Positions 1-5,497 of a DNA stretch of 5,497 bases are shown here, piece by piece. The number at the start of each line of letters is the position of its first letter. Position 1 is the stretch's first letter. Position numbers and translations under genes: made by a program. Below the pieces are notes generated by a model. It saw only the letters and a program-made list of their open reading frames with translations. It was not told the origin of the DNA and did no database searches. Source of the stretch: Rhodospirillales bacterium (lineage in GTDB: Bacteria; Pseudomonadota; Alphaproteobacteria; Rhodospirillales; Casp-alpha2); assembly GCA_021775275.1 (NCBI GenBank), contig JAJFIE010000471.1, positions 1 through 5,497 of the forward strand, read 5' to 3'.

Positions 1-441
1 CGTCGGCGAGGTCTGCATCTTGGTAAGCCCATAGATGATATTGTCGTGCAACAAGACGGTCATATCCATATTGTATCGAATGGCGTGAATCCAATGCGCA
101 GTGCCGATGGAGCAGCAATCACCGTCGCCCGTATTGACGAAGACATGAAGGTCCGGGCGGCGCATTTTGATGCCTTCCGCGATGGGCAGCGCACGACCGT
201 GGAGCCCATGGAAGCCATAGGTGTTCTTATAATGGGGAAAGCGGCTGGAGCAGCCGATCCCCGAGACGAAAACCGTTTTCTCGCGCGGCAGGCCTTCATC
301 CCGGCACAGGCGTTGCATGGCTGTCAGGATCGCGTTGTTGCCGCATCCCGTACACCACCGTGGAGCGCAGCGTTGATAGTCCTCGATCACATGTCGGTTC
401 GTATCCGATTTCAACAGACGTTCGGTCGTGGCGGATGGCAT
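1..441 (-). CDS. korB: 2-oxoacid:ferredoxin oxidoreductase, beta subunit, N-terminal part (KorB-like)
   Basis: Catalytic beta subunit that binds thiamine diphosphate and one [4Fe-4S] cluster and passes electrons to ferredoxin. Only the first 147 codons are in the window; the family is usually about 290-350 residues, so about half is missing off the left edge. Visible cluster ligands are Cys30 and Cys33 in WCTGCG (most relatives have WCPGCG) and Cys64 in SGIGCSSRFP; the fourth cysteine should lie beyond the edge. The thiamine diphosphate motif starts at GDGD (105-108) and reaches Asn134 in LHDN, with IYGLTK following. The stretch NTYGFHGLHGRALPIA (73-88) is typical of KorB-type beta subunits. 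Two adjacent cysteines (109-110) directly after GDGD are uncommon among the better-known relatives. The ATG at 441, two bases after the korA stop, has a good ribosome site. The family is secure; the exact 2-oxoacid is inferred. Confidence 0.93.
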   Translation of the reverse strand, partial: MPSATTERLLKSDTNRHVIEDYQRCAPRWCTGCGNNAILTAMQRLCRDEGLPREKTVFVSGIGCSSRFPHYKNTYGFHGLHGRALPIAEGIKMRRPDLHVFVNTGDGDCCSIGTAHWIHAIRYNMDMTVLLHDNIIYGLTKMQTSPT

Positions 442-443
442 CG

Positions 444-2363
444 TCAGCTCCCTTCCGTTTCCAGCTTGTTCCGGATTACCTGGCAAATGGCGCCGGGTTT
501 CAGGGGCTTTCCCTTGACCTCGCCCCAGCAATCGAAGTCGATCAGGTACCGGCTCCTGAGCAGCAGCGCCAGATTGGAATAGCGGCGATTGTCCTCGTCA
601 ATGAGATCGCATTCCATACTGTCATTCCAGTTGCTTTCCACCGTCATCACCTTGTCGAAGCGCTGAAAGATATCCTTCAGCCCGGACGGCAGTGGCTGAA
701 TGAACCTCAGATGCAGCGAGGAAACCTTCAGGCCATCGGCGCGGGACCGTTCGACGGCTTCTTCGATGGCGCCTCTGGAGCTGCCCCATCCGACGATCAG
801 CAGCGCACCCTCATCGCCACCAAAGACCGACGGTGTTGTCAGGGTCTTCTGAAGCGCCGCCAGTTTCAGGCTGCGGTGCCGCATGCCTTCCTGATTGATC
901 TCGGGGTCATACGCGACCCGGCTGTTTCGATCATGCGCCAGGCCGGTCAGGCAATGCATGCCGTGTGGCTGGCCGGGAACCAGTCTGCGCGCGAGGCCGG
1001 TCTGAGCATCCCAGTCATAGGGGGCCGCGCCATCCGGCAGGCTGATCTGATCGACGGGCGCGGCGACCCAGCCCTCGGAAAACTGCGGCCGCGTGAAGGG
1101 CTGTTGCGCGGTCGCCAGATTGGCGTCTGTCAGTACGACAACGACCATGTGGAAGGTCTCGGCGATGCGCCGCGCCGTTATCATCGAGTAGAAACAGTCC
1201 TCGATGCCGGATACGGCCATGACGACCTTGGGCGCATCACCGTGGTTGCCGAAACATGCCGACAACAGATCGCTCTGCTCTCCCTTGGTCGGCTGGCCGG
1301 TGCTCGGCCCGCCGCGCTGAACGTTGATAACAACCAGTGGAATTTCGCCCATGACCGCCAGACCGATCGCCTCCTGCTTCAGCGAATACCCGGGACCCGA
1401 CGTAATGGTCAGGGCGCATTTTCCGGCGTAGGACGCACCGATGGCGAAGGCGCAGGCGGCGATCTCGTCCTCTGCCTGATGAACGATACCGCCGACTTTC
1501 TGGAAAACCTCACTCAGATAATGCGAGGCGGACGTCGCAGGTGTAATGGGGTACATGGCGCAGACCCGCATGCCCGAGGCCATCACGCCAAGCGCCAGCG
1601 AGGTGTTTCCGTTGACGACAATCTGGGCTTCCTCGGATTTTTTCGCCGGAATTTCATATTTGATATCGAGATTGGCTTCGGTCCATTCATAGCCCGCTTC
1701 CAGCAGAGTATGGTTTGTTGCGATCACCGCCTCGCTTTTCTTGCGGAAAATGAAAGCGACCTGCTCGCGCGCCATGGCCATGTTCATGCTGTACAGGCTG
1801 CACAGCATACCGAGCACAAACATGTTCTTGCCGCGCTTGGCATCGGGCACATGGCGCAGACACTCTTCTTCCATGGGGACTTCGCGCACGTCAAAGCCTT
1901 GATCGATAAGCGCGTCGCGGGTTTCCGTATAGGACGCAACGATTGCCGGATCCCGGTCTTGGGACCATTTGTTCTCCAGCAGAATAATGCAGCCGGGTTT
2001 AAGCTCGTCGGCATGCAAGCGCCCGATCAGCACCTGTTCGTTAAAGGCGACAACCAGATCCGCTTCATCGCCACCATTGGAAATTCGCTCCGCGCCCAAG
2101 CGAACCCGGTTCCCGCTGGCTCCTTCGATGCTGCGCGCTGGTGGCTGGATCTCGGCGGGAATGATCTCCAGCGTCCAGATGCCGTTTCCCATCCTGGCGG
2201 CGATGGCGGCGAAGGTTTGGCCACACTTCTGGGCCCCTTCACCGGAGTCGCTCAATACTTCGACGATGTGCTCGCGCAGTATTTCCGGTGTCTTTTCCAA
2301 TGGCGCCGGTACCGTCTTTGGCTTGTCGGCTGGGCCCATATCCAGATTTGGAGTCGTATCCAT
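444..2363 (-). CDS. korA: 2-oxoacid:ferredoxin oxidoreductase, fused gamma-alpha subunit (KorA-like)
   Basis: Together with KorB it oxidatively decarboxylates a 2-oxoacid with CoA and ferredoxin to acyl-CoA, CO2 and reduced ferredoxin, or runs in reverse. From the ATG at 2363 the product has 639 residues, the usual size for fused gamma-alpha subunits. Residues about 33-205 are the gamma domain: its glycine-rich loop is degenerate (SDSGEGAQKCGQ, 38-49), followed by EIIPAEIQ and ADLVVAFNEQ. After a linker, the alpha domain runs from about 248 to the end. It carries YPITPATS (271-278), whose threonine region lies over the thiamine diphosphate and substrate, then TSGPGYSLKQE (321-331), the strongly conserved GGPSTGQPTKGEQSD (351-365), and a C-terminal domain with LLIVGWGSS at 521-529. 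No cluster cysteines are expected here. Substrate is most likely 2-oxoglutarate, judged from the two-subunit form and the neighbouring citrate synthase; pyruvate or branched-chain 2-oxoacids cannot be excluded. The TGA stop lies two bases before the korB ATG, so translation is probably coupled. A GTG start at 2408 would give 654 residues. Confidence 0.92.
   Translation of the reverse strand: MDTTPNLDMGPADKPKTVPAPLEKTPEILREHIVEVLSDSGEGAQKCGQTFAAIAARMGNGIWTLEIIPAEIQPPARSIEGASGNRVRLGAERISNGGDEADLVVAFNEQVLIGRLHADELKPGCIILLENKWSQDRDPAIVASYTETRDALIDQGFDVREVPMEEECLRHVPDAKRGKNMFVLGMLCSLYSMNMAMAREQVAFIFRKKSEAVIATNHTLLEAGYEWTEANLDIKYEIPAKKSEEAQIVVNGNTSLALGVMASGMRVCAMYPITPATSASHYLSEVFQKVGGIVHQAEDEIAACAFAIGASYAGKCALTITSGPGYSLKQEAIGLAVMGEIPLVVINVQRGGPSTGQPTKGEQSDLLSACFGNHGDAPKVVMAVSGIEDCFYSMITARRIAETFHMVVVVLTDANLATAQQPFTRPQFSEGWVAAPVDQISLPDGAAPYDWDAQTGLARRLVPGQPHGMHCLTGLAHDRNSRVAYDPEINQEGMRHRSLKLAALQKTLTTPSVFGGDEGALLIVGWGSSRGAIEEAVERSRADGLKVSSLHLRFIQPLPSGLKDIFQRFDKVMTVESNWNDSMECDLIDEDNRRYSNLALLLRSRYLIDFDCWGEVKGKPLKPGAICQVIRNKLETEGS
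448..454 (-). promoter_or_regulatory. Ribosome binding site of korB inside the end of korA
   Basis: The minus strand reads AAGGGAG six bases before the korB ATG at 441-439. It overlaps the last sense codons of korA, which supports translational coupling and matched amounts of the two subunits. Confidence 0.7.
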
Positions 2364-2366
2364 CGT

Positions 2367-2373
2367 CTTTTCC
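2367..2373 (-). promoter_or_regulatory. Ribosome binding site deciding the korA start
   Basis: The minus strand reads GGAAAAG just before the ATG at 2363-2361; the GGAA core is six bases from the start codon. The longer frame could begin at a GTG at 2408 that directly follows the nfnB stop, but that GTG has no purine-rich site upstream and the 15 extra residues (basic and proline-containing) show no family feature. The ATG is therefore preferred. Confidence 0.5.
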
Positions 2374-2408
2374 GTTCGTCGATTCTTTGGTCTGCCTGCG
2401 GTGACCAC

Positions 2409-3911
2409 CTAAGCCAGGCGGGCGCGGACAAAGTTCTTTTCTTCAACGTCAATGCCGAACAGCGTATTGATCGTTTCATCGGGCGCAGTGGCATAAATGG
2501 CGCTGTTGTCGCGAAGGCCCAGATAAGCCTTCATGCTGCGCGCGGCCTTGCGACCGGCGCCCATTGCCAGAATGACCGTGGCCGCCCCGGTGACGATGTC
2601 GCCGCCCGCGTAGACACCGGCCATGGATGTCGCCAGGGTTTCATCGGTCTCAATGTACCCCCATTTGTTGAGTGTCAGTTTGCATGTCTGGCCGATAATG
2701 GGATTGGGATTGGTTCCAATGGCGTAAACCACCATATCGGTTTGGAATTCATACTCGCTGTCATCAATTGGAACCGGGCGGCGTCGGCCTGAGTCATCGG
2801 GCTCGCCGAGTTCCATGCGAACACATCGCATGGCTCCGATATTTCCTTCACCGTCATCCAGTATTTCAACAGGCGCCGTCAGCCAATGGAACTCGATACC
2901 CTCTTCCTGGGCATGTTCCAGTTCTTCGAGGCGGGCCGGGCATTCGGCTTCGGTGCGCCGGTAAACACAATAGACCTTCTCGGCGCCCAGTCGCTTGGCG
3001 ACCCGCAAGGCATCCATGGCCGTGTTGCCTGAGCCGATCACCGCCACGCGCCTGCCTAACCCAAGGGGGGTGTCGGTCGCGGGAAAGTCCCCGGCGCCCA
3101 TGAGGTTGCACCGGGTCAACAGTTCGTTCGCGGACAGCACGCCGTTCAGGGATTCGCCCGGGATTTCCATGAATTTGGGCGACCCGGCGCCGGTGCCGAT
3201 GAACACGGCATCGAAGCCCATCTCCTCGCGCATTTGCTCAATGGTGAACAGCCGCCCCACCAGGGTATTGCATTCGATCCGGACGCCCAGTTTGGTCAGA
3301 TTGGAGAGCTCCGCATCGATGACGTGATTGGGAAGCCGGAATTCAGGAATGCCGTATCTGAGCACTCCACCCGGTGCATGCAGAGCCTCATAGACAATGA
3401 CCTCGCACCCCGCCTTGGCCATATCGGCGGCGCAAGCCATGCCCGCCGGACCGGACCCGATGATGCCGATCTTGAAGTCCGATGGTTCCTTGTAGGGATT
3501 TGCCGCCCAACCTTCCTGAATGGCGAGATCACCGAGCCAGCGTTCCAGCCGACCGATCGCTACGGGCTCGAGGGTATCGCCCACCGGGCAGACACCCTCG
3601 CATTGATCTTCCTGCGGGCAGACCCGTCCACAGATGGCTGGCAGGAAGTTGGAGTCGCTGAGTATGGTGTACGCTGCGTGGAAATTCCCGTTGGATATCT
3701 CCTCGATAAATCCCGGGATATCAATGCAGACCGGGCAGGCTTTGACGCAGGCTGGTTCCGGGCACAACAGACAACGCGCGCACTCGTTCAGGGCGTTTTC
3801 CTGGTTGTAGCCGAGCGCCACTTCGTCGAAGTTTTCGACCCGCACCGCAGCGTCCTGAACCGGGATCGGGGTCCTTTCCTGTGGAATCGTCCGGATCGTT
3901 TTCTTCGCCAC
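2409..3911 (-). CDS. nfnB: NfnB/SudA-like large subunit (glutamate synthase small-chain family, 2x[4Fe-4S], FAD, NADP)
   Basis: Large subunit of the NfnAB/SudBA complex. In characterised Nfn it binds NADP(H) and the bifurcating FAD and exchanges electrons with ferredoxin through two [4Fe-4S] clusters. The 500-residue product starts at GTG. Residues 44-108 hold the cluster region: Cys47, Cys50, Cys55 and Cys59, then CGRVCPQE with Cys94, Cys98 and Glu101, then Cys104 and Cys108. One Nfn cluster uses a glutamate ligand, and Glu101 is the candidate here. The first FAD dinucleotide fold is GSGPAG at 152-157 with acidic Glu175. The NADP fold is GSGNTAMD at 293-300, followed by the Arg-Arg pair at 318-319, typical of NADP(H) binding. 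The second FAD-contacting block, AGGDIVTGAATV, is at 435-446. Length and order match the family. Databases often call such proteins NADPH-dependent glutamate synthase, but the adjoining nfnA, and the absence of a large glutamate synthase gene in the window, argue for Nfn/Sud. korA follows after 45 bases. Confidence 0.9.
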   Translation of the reverse strand: MAKKTIRTIPQERTPIPVQDAAVRVENFDEVALGYNQENALNECARCLLCPEPACVKACPVCIDIPGFIEEISNGNFHAAYTILSDSNFLPAICGRVCPQEDQCEGVCPVGDTLEPVAIGRLERWLGDLAIQEGWAANPYKEPSDFKIGIIGSGPAGMACAADMAKAGCEVIVYEALHAPGGVLRYGIPEFRLPNHVIDAELSNLTKLGVRIECNTLVGRLFTIEQMREEMGFDAVFIGTGAGSPKFMEIPGESLNGVLSANELLTRCNLMGAGDFPATDTPLGLGRRVAVIGSGNTAMDALRVAKRLGAEKVYCVYRRTEAECPARLEELEHAQEEGIEFHWLTAPVEILDDGEGNIGAMRCVRMELGEPDDSGRRRPVPIDDSEYEFQTDMVVYAIGTNPNPIIGQTCKLTLNKWGYIETDETLATSMAGVYAGGDIVTGAATVILAMGAGRKAARSMKAYLGLRDNSAIYATAPDETINTLFGIDVEEKNFVRARLA

Positions 3912-3916
3912 GTTCG

Positions 3917-3923
3917 TTCCCCC
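3917..3923 (-). promoter_or_regulatory. Ribosome binding site supporting the GTG start of nfnB
   Basis: The minus strand reads GGGGGAA five bases before the GTG at 3911-3909. It lies in the 15-base gap after the nfnA stop codon. No ATG in this frame gives a better start, and the N-terminus made from the GTG runs straight into the conserved iron-sulfur region at the expected distance. Confidence 0.6.
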
Positions 3924-3926
3924 GTT

Positions 3927-4874
3927 CTAACCCTCTGCTGTTGAATGAGGTAGCGGTTCGGATTGGTGGCAATGTTCCGACCATTTCCGAACCGCCAGTT
4001 TTTCTTCTTCGGTGAACCGGCCCAGGCGGTTCATCAAGTCATCGAAATCAACCTTGTGGCCGTCAAAATCCGGTCCGTCGACACAGGCGAATTTCTGCTT
4101 TCCGTCAACGATCACCCGACATCCACCACACATTCCGGTTCCGTCGACCATGATGGGATTCAGGCTGACCGTTGTCCTGATCTTGTGGGGGCGTGTCGCC
4201 TCTGCGGAACATTTCATCATGATGGGCGGTCCGATGGCGATAACCTCGTCAATGTCGTCATGTTTTTTAATTGCCGAATCGATCCCGTCGGTCACCAGAC
4301 CCTTGATTCCCACCGATCCGTCATTGGTGCAGATGATGAATTCATCGCAGACGCTCTCGAATTTATCGCGCCAGAAGACAAGGTCCCTGGATCGGAAACC
4401 GACAATGCCGATGACGTAGGCGCCGCTTTCCTTGAAAGCGCGGGCCTGTGGGAAAACTGGCGCCACACCGAGACCGCCACCGACACAGACGACTTTCCCG
4501 ACACTACCGATATGCGAGGGCACGCCCATAGGCCCAACCACACCGAATAATCTGGCGCCGACGCAGCAGTCTTTCTGCATTTCCTGAGTGGTCTTGCCAA
4601 CGGCCTGAATAACCAGGGTGACAGTACCGCGGTCGCGATCAAAGTCGGCAATTGTCAGGGGGATGCGTTCGCTGTGCTCGTGAGGCAGGACGATCACGAA
4701 CTGGCCCGGTCTGGCTGCTCTGGCCATTTGCGGATGAGTGAATTCAATGAGAAACGTCACATCGGAGAAATCCTCGCGAGCGACAATCTCGAAGGCCGAC
4801 CCTGTGCCAGCGCTATGCGCAAGCACCGTAGCACCAGCCTGATGTTCTTTCGCAGCGGTTATTATTGGGCACAT
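3927..4874 (-). CDS. nfnA: NfnA/SudB-like FAD/NAD-binding ferredoxin reductase subunit
   Basis: Small subunit of an NfnAB/SudBA-type flavoenzyme; in known Nfn it carries FAD and a [2Fe-2S] cluster, handles NAD(H) and passes electrons to the large subunit. The 315-residue product is soluble, with no signal peptide or membrane segment. A ferredoxin-reductase-like FAD domain covers about residues 27-125, with RPGQFV (55-60) and RIPLTIAD (70-77) contacting flavin. An NAD-binding domain follows, with VGGGLGVAP at 131-139. The C-terminal cluster domain shows Asp244, Cys249, Cys252 and Cys264, the Asp-plus-three-Cys arrangement known for SudB/NfnA rather than the four Cys of PyrK. The ATG at 4874 has only a weak ribosome site (AGGG at 4889-4886) but fits the predicted leader; about 26 residues precede the usual family start, and a GTG at 4826 is a poorer alternative. 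It is followed after 15 bases by nfnB, its expected partner. Whether the natural activity is transhydrogenase-like bifurcation or sulfide/polysulfide chemistry cannot be decided from sequence. Confidence 0.9.
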   Translation of the reverse strand: MCPIITAAKEHQAGATVLAHSAGTGSAFEIVAREDFSDVTFLIEFTHPQMARAARPGQFVIVLPHEHSERIPLTIADFDRDRGTVTLVIQAVGKTTQEMQKDCCVGARLFGVVGPMGVPSHIGSVGKVVCVGGGLGVAPVFPQARAFKESGAYVIGIVGFRSRDLVFWRDKFESVCDEFIICTNDGSVGIKGLVTDGIDSAIKKHDDIDEVIAIGPPIMMKCSAEATRPHKIRTTVSLNPIMVDGTGMCGGCRVIVDGKQKFACVDGPDFDGHKVDFDDLMNRLGRFTEEEKLAVRKWSEHCHQSEPLPHSTAEG

Positions 4875-4892
4875 TGTCCACGAGGCCCTGCT

Positions 4893-4916
4893 AACTTAGT
4901 CGATTGAAACTAAATT
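4893..4916. repeat. Imperfect inverted repeat over the predicted transcription start
   Basis: The arms AACTTAGT (4893-4900) and ACTAAATT (4909-4916) pair at seven of eight positions around an 8-base spacer. The repeat overlaps the last bases of the -10 hexamer and the predicted start site, a typical place for a repressor operator. It could instead be a chance palindrome in AT-rich DNA or a small hairpin at the start of the transcript. No particular regulator is suggested by the sequence. Confidence 0.3.
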
Positions 4917-4919
4917 ATA
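4914..4919 (-). promoter_or_regulatory. -10 element of the nfnA-nfnB-korA-korB promoter
   Basis: The minus strand reads TATAAT, a perfect sigma-70 type -10 hexamer, inside an unusually AT-rich patch of an otherwise GC-rich window. Counting the hexamer as -12 to -7 puts the transcription start near 4907 (an A at 4905 is also possible) and gives a leader of about 32 bases before the nfnA ATG. The position 17 bases upstream has no TTGACA-like -35 sequence; the FNR/FixK-type box centred at -41.5 takes its place. Confidence 0.65.
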
Positions 4920-4941
4920 ACTTCCAACGACGGATCGGGCC

Positions 4942-4955
4942 TTGACCTCGATCAA
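4942..4955 (-). promoter_or_regulatory. FNR/FixK-type activator box upstream of nfnA
   Basis: On the minus strand this reads TTGATCGAGGTCAA. It is a perfect match to the FixK-type consensus TTGA-N6-TCAA and one base from the FNR/ANR consensus TTGAT-N4-ATCAA. It begins two bases after the gltA stop codon. Its centre (between 4948 and 4949) is 41.5 bases upstream of the start site predicted from the TATAAT at 4919-4914, with 22 bases between box and hexamer; this is the standard class II activator geometry. No good -35 element is present, as expected of an activator-dependent promoter. Which family member binds (FNR, ANR, FixK, FnrL, Dnr) cannot be read from the site. The expected effect is activation of the operon under low oxygen, which is an inference. 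Confidence 0.72.
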
Positions 4956-4957
4956 TC

Positions 4958-5497
4958 CTAGGCGCGTCGGCTGATCGGCACGAAATCGCGCGGCTTGCGA
5001 CCGGTGAACAATTGCCGTGGCCGACCGATCTTCTGCACCGGCTCCTGGATCATTTCGTTCCATTGGGCGATCCATCCCGCAACGCGGGCGACGGCGAAGA
5101 TCACCGTAAACATGGACACAGGGATGCCCATTGCCCGGTAGATGATGCCCGAATAGAAGTCGACATTGGGATAGAGATGCTTTTCGACAAAGTATTCGTC
5201 CTCAAGGGCGATGCGTTCCAGCTCCATGGCCATATCCAGCAACGGCTCATCCTTGATGCCAAGCTCGTCGAGGACCTCGTGACAGCTCTCGCGCAGGATG
5301 GTAGCCCGGGGATCATAGCTCTTGTAGACCCGGTGACCGAAACCCATCAGGCGGAACGGATCGTCCTTGTCTTTGGCGCGCTTGATGAACTCAGGCACTC
5401 GCTCCTTGCTGCCAATTTCCGTCAGCATGCTGAGAACGGCCTCATTGGCGCCGCCATGCGACGGACCCCAGAGCGATGCGATACCGGCAGCAACACA
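4958..5497 (-). CDS. gltA: Citrate synthase, C-terminal part (5' end outside window)
   Basis: Condenses acetyl-CoA with oxaloacetate to citrate in the cytoplasm, the entry step of the TCA cycle. The window holds the last 179 codons and the TAG stop; the frame stays open to the window edge, so the apparent ATG at 5428 is internal. Numbering from the edge, the three catalytic residues of the family are visible: His14 in LWGPSHGG, His55 in MGFGHRVYK and Asp113 in YPNVDFYSG. The 41-residue distance between the histidines equals that of E. coli His264 and His305. The substrate-binding arginine in DPRA and the C-terminal block [11 protein letters not shown] are also present, as in Gram-negative type GltA (usually about 430 residues). 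Nothing visible is broken. It is on the same strand as the following nfn-kor genes but separated by 83 bases with a promoter of their own, so it may be a separate unit or read through into them. The family assignment is very secure; methylcitrate synthase is less likely given the fit to GltA. Confidence 0.97.
   Translation of the reverse strand, partial: CVAAGIASLWGPSHGGANEAVLSMLTEIGSKERVPEFIKRAKDKDDPFRLMGFGHRVYKSYDPRATILRESCHEVLDELGIKDEPLLDMAMELERIALEDEYFVEKHLYPNVDFYSGIIYRAMGIPVSMFTVIFAVARVAGWIAQWNEMIQEPVQKIGRPRQLFTGRKPRDFVPISRRA

Noticed and set aside
2364..2408. A 15-codon longer korA starting at GTG 2408, abutting the nfnB stop
   Set aside because: It has no ribosome site, and the extra residues lack family similarity. 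The ATG at 2363 has a GGAA site at good distance. It remains a possible alternative.
360..2792. A plus-strand open frame of 810 codons opposite korA and the end of nfnB
   Set aside because: It lies codon-for-codon opposite both minus-strand genes, so it stays open simply because they avoid TTA, CTA and TCA codons. Its product shows no family motif, while the minus-strand products are strongly conserved.
2409..3911. nfnB as a true NADPH glutamate synthase subunit
   Set aside because: The fold is shared, but the immediate partner is an NfnA/SudB-type subunit with an Asp-Cys3 cluster and no glutamate synthase large subunit is seen, so Nfn/Sud is the better call.
3234..3944. A plus-strand open frame of 236 codons opposite nfnB
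   Set aside because: It has the same codon alignment to the minus-strand gene and the same explanation; the nfnB cluster region and FAD fold lie exactly here on the other strand.
4933..4954. A hairpin after gltA as an intrinsic terminator
   Set aside because: The arms around GATCG pair only over about five bases before mismatching, and no T-run follows on the minus strand. The sequence is better explained by the FNR/FixK-type box it overlaps.
1..5497. An entirely new type of system (defence, mobile or RNA-based)
   Set aside because: Every gene belongs to a known metabolic family, the gaps are short, and no repeats, integrase, transposase or structured RNA were seen.

Overview
The window holds five protein genes, all on the minus strand, with no RNA gene, mobile element, repeat array or CRISPR. 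It looks like a proteobacterial chromosome segment of central carbon and electron metabolism. The citrate synthase is of the Gram-negative GltA type, the DNA is fairly GC-rich by eye, and the one clear regulatory site reads as an FNR/FixK box. An alphaproteobacterium is my best guess, with low to moderate confidence.

Layout in transcription order (high to low coordinates): the 3' part of gltA (citrate synthase, 5497-4958, its start outside the window); an 83-base gap with a promoter; nfnA/sudB (4874-3927); nfnB/sudA (3911-2409); korA (2363-444, gamma and alpha domains fused); and the first 147 codons of korB (441-1, cut by the window edge). Gaps between the last four genes are 15, 45 and 2 bases, so they look like one operon. 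The gap after gltA contains a TTGA-N6-TCAA palindrome whose centre lies exactly 41.5 bases upstream of the start site predicted from a perfect TATAAT. This is the classical class II spacing for FNR/FixK-type activators and suggests induction at low oxygen.

NfnA and NfnB together resemble the electron-bifurcating NADH-dependent reduced ferredoxin:NADP+ oxidoreductase, also described as sulfide dehydrogenase SudBA. KorA and KorB form a thiamine-diphosphate 2-oxoacid:ferredoxin oxidoreductase, most likely acting on 2-oxoglutarate. The shared operon suggests that ferredoxin links the two enzymes. In the oxidative direction, ferredoxin reduced during 2-oxoacid oxidation would be used with NADH to make NADPH. 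In the reverse direction, Nfn would supply reduced ferredoxin for reductive carboxylation. Citrate synthase next door ties the cluster to the TCA cycle.

The families are all known. I did not find an unprecedented system. The points most worth following are the promoter architecture and the Nfn-KOR coupling.
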